Shown in pieces: positions 59,425 to 64,000 of a stretch of DNA of 64,000 nt. The stretch comes from SZUA-309 sp965233675 (GTDB lineage Bacteria; Pseudomonadota; Gammaproteobacteria; Pseudomonadales; Azotimanducaceae). Location of the stretch: positions 4,836,001-4,900,000 of the forward strand of contig OZ247498.1 in NCBI GenBank assembly GCA_965233675.1, written 5' to 3'. Made by a program: the position numbers and the translations under genes. Position 1 is the stretch's first letter. Every line of letters starts with the position of its first letter. The notes below the pieces were generated by a model. It worked only from the letters and a program-made list of their open reading frames with translations, was not told the origin of the DNA and ran no database searches.

Positions 59425-60513
59425 CTAGGACAGTTTGCCGAGCATTCGGGCCAGGGCGTTGGTCAGCCGTTCGTTTTCCCGTTCGCTGCCCACGGAAATC
59501 CGCAGCTTGTCCTCCAGTGCTGGACTCGAGAAGTAGCGCACCAGAATGCCTTCTGCTTTGAGGGCAAGATAAATCTCTTCCGCCGATTTCGGCGCATCCA
59601 GCGGTACCTCGGCGAGCAGAAAGTTGGTCTGGGAGATGCCGACGCTGAAACCGAGGTCGAGCAGCGCGTCCCGCAACGATCGCCGTGCGGAGCGAACCCT
59701 GCGCCAGGTCTCTTCGGCATAGGCCTGATCGCCGATGGCGGCTTCACCCAGACGCTGGCTGATGGCGTCCACGTTGTAGCTGTCGCGGGTTTTGCCGAGG
59801 ATCGGAGCGATCACCGTCGGGCTGCCGAGCAGATAGCCGAGCCGCAGTCCGGCCAGGCTGTAGCCCTTGCTGAAGGTGCGCAGAAGGAGCAGGTTGTCGA
59901 AGGCTTCGATCAGCCGGACCAGGTCGTGACGGAGGGCTGGATCGACGAAGTCCACGTAGGCTTCGTCCACCAGCAGCACGCCATTGAGGTCGCTCGCCAG
60001 ACGCCCGATACGATCCACGTCGAGCAGGGTGCCGGACGGTGCGTGTGGATTGACGATACAGCAGAGGTTGGCACCTGCTTCGTTCATCTGATGGGCAAAA
60101 TCCCGGGGCAACTCCCAATCGTCGTCCAGCTGGCCACGAACGATGACCGCATCCTGAATGTCTGCCAGCACCGGGTACAGCGAGTAGCTCGGCTCCAGCA
60201 TGCCGAAAGCGCTGCCGGGTGATACGAACGTGGTCAGCGCGAGTCGGAGACCCTCATCGCCACCGTGGGTAATGACGATGTTCTCCGGGGCCACCTCGTG
60301 CAGTTCGGCCAGGCGGGTCCGCAGGCCATCGGCGGTGGGCTGCGGGTAGCGCCTGAGTTGATCCACGGTGAAGGTATCCAGCGCCTGCTGTACGGCGGGG
60401 CTGGGTGGATAGGGGTTCTCGTTGGTATTGAGCTTGAGGATCTCATCCGTATCCGGCTGCTCGCCCCATTGATAGGCCGTCATCCGACGGATGTTGTCGC
60501 GTTCGTAACTCAT
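59425..60513 (-). CDS. hisC: Histidinol-phosphate aminotransferase
   Basis: This 362-residue fold-type I PLP enzyme is of the HisC family. Key features are NTNENPYPPSPAVQQAL (about 29-45), HGGDEGLRLAL (about 83-93), and the PLP lysine in RTFSKGYSLAGLRLGY (about 216-231). It transaminates histidinol phosphate or related aromatic or phosphorylated substrates. It lies outside a his operon, so a second aminotransferase role cannot be excluded. The gene is 33 bp after the AI-2E-type gene in the same direction. Confidence 0.9.
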   Translation of the reverse strand: MSYERDNIRRMTAYQWGEQPDTDEILKLNTNENPYPPSPAVQQALDTFTVDQLRRYPQPTADGLRTRLAELHEVAPENIVITHGGDEGLRLALTTFVSPGSAFGMLEPSYSLYPVLADIQDAVIVRGQLDDDWELPRDFAHQMNEAGANLCCIVNPHAPSGTLLDVDRIGRLASDLNGVLLVDEAYVDFVDPALRHDLVRLIEAFDNLLLLRTFSKGYSLAGLRLGYLLGSPTVIAPILGKTRDSYNVDAISQRLGEAAIGDQAYAEETWRRVRSARRSLRDALLDLGFSVGISQTNFLLAEVPLDAPKSAEEIYLALKAEGILVRYFSSPALEDKLRISVGSERENERLTNALARMLGKLS

Positions 60514-60546
60514 CAGGTCAGAGGCTCCTTGGCACCTCGGGGATAG

Positions 60547-61620
60547 TCAGGCTTCGCTGCCGGTCTCGTCAACGAGGTCTGCGTCAGCCATGCCGGGGCG
60601 CTCGTCCGGCGGATCCGCCGGGCTGAGCAGTACGGCGATCCAGGCGGTGGAGGGATTCGCTTCCAGAGCAAGTTTGGCGGTCATGGTCAGGGGCACGGAA
60701 AGGAACATGCCGATGGGTCCGAGCAGTGAGCCCCAGACCACCAGAGAGAGGAAGACCACCAGCGTGGACAGGCCCAGGCCCCGGCCCATGAAGCGGGGCT
60801 CCACCACGTTACCCATGACGATGTTGATGGCCAGATAGGTGGCGGTGGCCGCCGCCGCGGCTCCGGGGCCGAGCTGAATGAGGGCCAGCAGCACGGCCGG
60901 TACCGCGGCAATGATCGAGCCGATGTTGGGCACGAAATTCAGCAGGAACGCGAGCAGCCCCCAGAGGACGGGAAAATCCACCTCGATGATCCAGAGGCTC
61001 AGGGTCACCAGCAGGCCCGTGGCCAGGCTGGTGGAGGTTTTGATGCCGATGTAGCGGTTGAGGTTTCTGGCGAACTGCGTGAACAGCGGCATCTCGGCTT
61101 CCGGGTCCGTGAGCACGTCCCTGAGCTTTCTCGGAAAGCTCGAGGCCTCGCCGAGAATGAAGATGACGGTGAGCAGAATGAAGAAACTGTTGCTCATCAC
61201 GCTGCCGAGGGCCCGGAGCAGATTGCCGGCCAGATCGAGGGCCATACCGGGATTGAGCAGGTTCAGGGCCACATCGGAGTTGATCTCAATGCCCATGCTG
61301 GTGAGCCAGGCGATGGTCTGACTCACGAGTTCCGTGATCCGGACCTGATAGAAGGGCAGTCGATCGGTAAAAGCCGTGCCGGACTGGACCAGCAGAGCGC
61401 CCACCGTCACCAGAAAGCCCACCATGGCAATCATCACTCCGGTGATGGCGAGGGTATCCGGTACCCGGCGCTGTTCCAGCCAGAAGATGGGTGGTGCGGC
61501 GATCACGGCGATGAACGCGGAGAGGAGAAAGGAGACGACGACGCTTTCTGCCGCTTTCAGGCCGAAGGCGATGACCACCACAGCAGCCATCGTGAGCAGA
61601 ACCCGGGTGCTGGAGCTCAT
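60547..61620 (-). CDS. AI-2E-family permease (TqsA/PerM-like)
   Basis: This 357-residue membrane protein has about eight hydrophobic segments in the AI-2E exporter pattern: four N-terminal helices, a soluble stretch (about 165-200, QFARNLNRYIG), then GLLAFLLNFVPNIGSIIAAVPAVLL (split at the conserved N-P-N-I-G) and more helices. Family members export autoinducer-2, ions or other solutes; the substrate is unknown here. It overlaps the start of the nitrilase gene by 4 bp in ATGA arrangement, so they are cotranscribed. Confidence 0.9.
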   Translation of the reverse strand: MSSSTRVLLTMAAVVVIAFGLKAAESVVVSFLLSAFIAVIAAPPIFWLEQRRVPDTLAITGVMIAMVGFLVTVGALLVQSGTAFTDRLPFYQVRITELVSQTIAWLTSMGIEINSDVALNLLNPGMALDLAGNLLRALGSVMSNSFFILLTVIFILGEASSFPRKLRDVLTDPEAEMPLFTQFARNLNRYIGIKTSTSLATGLLVTLSLWIIEVDFPVLWGLLAFLLNFVPNIGSIIAAVPAVLLALIQLGPGAAAAATATYLAINIVMGNVVEPRFMGRGLGLSTLVVFLSLVVWGSLLGPIGMFLSVPLTMTAKLALEANPSTAWIAVLLSPADPPDERPGMADADLVDETGSEA

Positions 61621-62483
61621 GCGCCGTTCGCCTTGCGAGTCCGGAGCGTCACGCGGTGTGTGAGGCTGGGCAACTGGCGTCGGACGGAATGGACCCGTTC
61701 CGGATCGATTTCCGCGAACAGCACCCCGTCGCCGTCTTCGAGTTCGGCGATCACCTCGCCCCAGGGATCGATGACCAGGCTGTGCCCGTAGGAGCGTCGC
61801 CGCTCATTGTGCTGGCCATGTTGGGCCGGAGCGAGAATGTAGCACTGGGATTCGATGGCCCGGGCCCGAAGCAGCGTGTACCAGTGCGCCGCACCGGTGC
61901 TGGCGGTAAAGGCGGAGGGCACCGAAATGGCGATTGCCCCCTGGTCGGCCAGGCTCTGGAAGAGATACGGAAACCGCAGGTCGTAGCAGATGGTGAGGCC
62001 CAGGGTGCCGAACGGGGCTTCTGTGGTGATGACATCCCCGCCTGCCAGGGTCCTGGCTGATTCATTCAGCTGGGTGCCGTCCTCCAGAGAGACATCGAAC
62101 AGGTGAATCTTCCGGTAGACCGCTCGGATCTCACCCGTGCTGGCCAGGTGCACGCAGGTATTGAAGCTCTTGCCGTCCGGATTGCCGTCCGGATTGCCGT
62201 CCCCCGGTCCCAGCTCGTGATGCCCGCCGAGGATGATCTCCGTGCTCAGCTCTCGCGCAAGCGCCTTGAACTGATCCAGTATGGGACTGGCGCCGCTGCC
62301 GTCGAGGGGTTCCAGAATTGCCCGTTTCCCCGCATCCGGGCCGATATAGGAATAGGCTTCCGGCAGCAGCACGAGGCTTGCGCCGCCGTCTGCGCCCTGC
62401 CGCACCAGGGTCTCTGCGATCCTGACGTTCTCCGCTACGTCGGTGGTGGCCGAGAGCTGGGCGAGCGCGACTCTATACGGCAT
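61617..62483 (-). CDS. Nitrilase-superfamily amidohydrolase (Nit1/Nit2-like)
   Basis: This 288-residue carbon-nitrogen hydrolase has the catalytic triad positions Glu in LLPEAYSYI (about 42), Lys in VYRKIHLFDV (about 123) and Cys in LTICYDLRFP (about 166). Such enzymes deaminate amides such as deaminated glutathione or omega-amidase substrates. A 12-bp in-frame repeat encodes GNPDGNPDG between Glu and Lys blocks (about 96-104). The ATG at 62483 overlaps the RhlB-like stop (ATGA). Confidence 0.92.
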   Translation of the reverse strand: MPYRVALAQLSATTDVAENVRIAETLVRQGADGGASLVLLPEAYSYIGPDAGKRAILEPLDGSGASPILDQFKALARELSTEIILGGHHELGPGDGNPDGNPDGKSFNTCVHLASTGEIRAVYRKIHLFDVSLEDGTQLNESARTLAGGDVITTEAPFGTLGLTICYDLRFPYLFQSLADQGAIAISVPSAFTASTGAAHWYTLLRARAIESQCYILAPAQHGQHNERRRSYGHSLVIDPWGEVIAELEDGDGVLFAEIDPERVHSVRRQLPSLTHRVTLRTRKANGA

Positions 62484-63883
62484 CAGGTGCTTGCGAGTTC
62501 CTGGTCCGGCTGGGTGCACACGACCTTGTGACCCAGATATTCCTCAATGGCGGGCAGATTGAACGCATCGTCTTCGGAGATGAAGCTGATGCTGGTGCCT
62601 TCCGCACCGGCCCGGCCGGTACGACCGATCCTGTGTACATAGTCTTCCGGATCTTCCGGCAGATCGAAATTGATCACGTGGGTGACGCCATCGACGTGAA
62701 TGCCTCTGCCGGCCACGTCGGTCGCCACGACGTAGGGAATGTCGCCTTCCTTGAAGCGGTTGAGCGTGGACAGGCGCTTACGCTGGGGGACATCGCCGGC
62801 GAGTGATTCGCAACGGATATTCTGCTTGCTGAGATAACTCTGCAGACGATGGGTCTGATCCCGGCGGTTTGCGAAGATCAGTGCCCGGGGAGGCTTGGCC
62901 TGACTGAGGAATTCAGCGAGCAGGTGGGCTTTTCTGTCGGAGCTGATCAGCCAGAAGTACTGGGTCACCGTCTCCGTGGCCACCGTTTCCGGGGCGATCA
63001 CCACGTGTTCGGGCGCCAGGGTCCAGGATCTGGCCAGTCGCATCACATCGTCGTTGAAGGTGGCGCTGAAAAAGAGGGTCTGGCGCTGCTTTTTGTGCGG
63101 CGTCTGATAAACAATTTTTCGCACGTCGGGAATGAATCCCATGTCGAGCATACGGTCGGCTTCGTCGATGACGAGCATGTCCACTTCCCGCAGGCGGATT
63201 TTCCGGCGGTTGATGAAGTCGATGAGCCGGCCGGGTGTGGCTATCAGAAGATGCATGGTTTCGCCGGTGACCTTGTCCAGTTGCTTCTGGAAGTCCATCC
63301 CGCCGACCACGCACTGAATGCCCACATCCATGTACTTGGCCAGATCGTGGGCGTCCGATTCGATCTGCAGGGCCAGTTCCCGGGTCGGTGCGAGCACCAG
63401 GGCTCGAGGATTGCCCGGTGCCCGGGGCTCGGTGTCCGGGTCTTCCCAGAGGCGGGTGAGAATGGTGATCAGGAACGCGGCGGTTTTGCCGGTGCCGGTC
63501 TGGGCCTGGCCCGTTACATCATAATCGGCCAGGCTCGAAGGCAGCACGGCACTCTGAATCGGCGTGCAGTGGGTGAATTCCAGGTCCTTGACCGCGTCGA
63601 GCAGCGGTTCGGGCAACGCGAGTTCTGCAAAGGCGTAGATGGGCTGCTCCGGTGCGGCCGCCGCTTCGTCTGCAGTGAATTCTGTATTGTCGGATTCTTG
63701 TTTGCCGGCGCCTTCTTTGCCGGCACCTTCTTTGCCGGTGTCTTCTTTGTCGCCGACTTTGTTGTCGCCGGCTTTGTTATCGCTGGCTTTGTTGTTGTCG
63801 ACGCCTTCGTTTTCGACGGCCTCGGTTGCTGCCGCAGTTTCCGCTGCGTTGTCCGGCTTGTCTTCCGGTGTTCGTTCACTCAC
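62483..63883 (-). CDS. rhlB: DEAD-box RNA helicase (RhlB-like)
   Basis: This protein of about 466 residues is an ATP-dependent RNA helicase. Motifs in order: Q-motif TPIQSAVLPSSL, I AQTGTGKT, Ia PTRELALQ, II DEAD (VIDEADRML), III SAT, IV ALIFANRR, V ATDVAGRGI, VI HRIGRTGRAG. It most resembles RhlB, part of the RNA degradosome. The N-terminal about 75 residues are a low-complexity Lys/Asp/Gly/Glu repeat. The GTG at 63883 overlaps the stop of the upstream aminotransferase gene (GTGA), which supports it over the ATG at 63925. Confidence 0.93.
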   Translation of the reverse strand: MSERTPEDKPDNAAETAAATEAVENEGVDNNKASDNKAGDNKVGDKEDTGKEGAGKEGAGKQESDNTEFTADEAAAAPEQPIYAFAELALPEPLLDAVKDLEFTHCTPIQSAVLPSSLADYDVTGQAQTGTGKTAAFLITILTRLWEDPDTEPRAPGNPRALVLAPTRELALQIESDAHDLAKYMDVGIQCVVGGMDFQKQLDKVTGETMHLLIATPGRLIDFINRRKIRLREVDMLVIDEADRMLDMGFIPDVRKIVYQTPHKKQRQTLFFSATFNDDVMRLARSWTLAPEHVVIAPETVATETVTQYFWLISSDRKAHLLAEFLSQAKPPRALIFANRRDQTHRLQSYLSKQNIRCESLAGDVPQRKRLSTLNRFKEGDIPYVVATDVAGRGIHVDGVTHVINFDLPEDPEDYVHRIGRTGRAGAEGTSISFISEDDAFNLPAIEEYLGHKVVCTQPDQELAST

Positions 63884-64000
63884 CGCTTGTTGATCTCGTC
63901 TCGGATGGTTGCAATCTTCACGCATAGCACGAGTACTTCCATGGCTGTTTTAATGTCTTCGAGCTTGGCGAAGGTGGGTGCGATCCTCAGATTTGTATCC
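63880..64000 (-). CDS. C-terminal end of a PLP-dependent aminotransferase
   Basis: This partial gene runs off the window edge. The 39 visible residues begin DTNLRIAPTFAKLEDIKTAM and end RDEINKR before a TGA at 63880-63882. The RIAPTF block followed by a helix ending in VLCVKIA is the C-terminal signature of the Rv3722c-like aspartate aminotransferase group. The stop overlaps the GTG start of rhlB. Only the family can be suggested. Confidence 0.7.
   Translation of the reverse strand, partial: DTNLRIAPTFAKLEDIKTAMEVLVLCVKIATIRDEINKR

Overview
The window reads as a GC-rich stretch of gammaproteobacterial chromosome. Pointers are an ExoI (sbcB) gene, a MetR regulator, an RhlB-type DEAD helicase, a SixA-type phosphatase, an ExeA/GspA-GspB pair and a groESL operon. 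The many acyl-CoA, LLM-flavin, xanthine-oxidase-family and serine-hydrolase genes resemble marine heterotrophic lineages such as Halieaceae and relatives, but no rRNA or tRNA gene is present and the genus cannot be fixed from the sequence. No phage, insertion sequence, CRISPR array or integron was seen. Gene density is high, with many 4-nt (ATGA/GTGA) stop-start overlaps that imply tightly coupled operons.

Layout. 0-5.5 kb: end of a small-molecule kinase gene, an alkyltransferase-like DNA repair protein whose start codon overlaps that of divergent fxsA, then groESL under a near-perfect CIRCE operator and a strong terminator, a PuuD-type membrane protein and a membrane-anchored coiled-coil protein. 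5.6-18.6 kb: a GAF/HD-GYP signalling protein with a large insertion, the acyltransferase-gspA-gspB operon, a PF10023-type peptidase lipoprotein overlapping a DASS transporter gene, sbcB coupled to a two-gene ABC importer (ATPase plus a binding-protein/permease fusion), and a receiver-like protein with a ribbon-helix-helix protein. 18.8-24.4 kb: five overlapping genes (NUDIX, ABC ATPase, FtsX-type permease, AttH/CrtC-like lipoprotein, NUDIX). 24.5-32 kb: a REC-PAS-GGDEF-EAL protein, a cystathionine gamma-synthase family enzyme, an SDR, purC, a class-C-type serine hydrolase and a Tat-exported TIM-barrel protein.

32-38 kb: an acyl-CoA carboxylase operon (orphan small protein, biotin carboxylase, biotin carrier, enoyl-CoA hydratase, carboxyltransferase, HSD17B4-like SDR, tiny membrane protein) that probably carboxylates and processes a branched or short acyl-CoA. 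38-42.7 kb: a methyltransferase, an alpha/alpha-toroid protein, a second methyltransferase, a GT4 glycosyltransferase and an HD-domain protein; this is a good candidate for an uncharacterised glycoconjugate pathway. 42.8-47.5 kb: metR with a candidate MetR box, a flavin-nucleotide-binding protein, a metallo-beta-lactamase-fold protein, two orphan coiled-coil membrane proteins and an RNA m5C methyltransferase.

47.5-53.2 kb: a six-gene minus-strand operon encoding a Tat-exported PaoABC-like molybdenum hydroxylase (2Fe-2S, Mo and FAD/4Fe-4S subunits) with a membrane cytochrome b, an orphan protein and SixA. This layout suggests periplasmic aldehyde oxidation wired to the respiratory chain. 53-64 kb: a metallo-beta-lactamase lipoprotein, a DUF6356-like protein, an LLM oxidoreductase, a PQQ sugar dehydrogenase/di-haem cytochrome fusion, a rhomboid protease, a cupin, hisC, an AI-2E-type permease, a nitrilase-family amidase, an RhlB-like helicase and the end of an aminotransferase gene.

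All calls come from reading the sequence and its translations; no database search or structure prediction was run.
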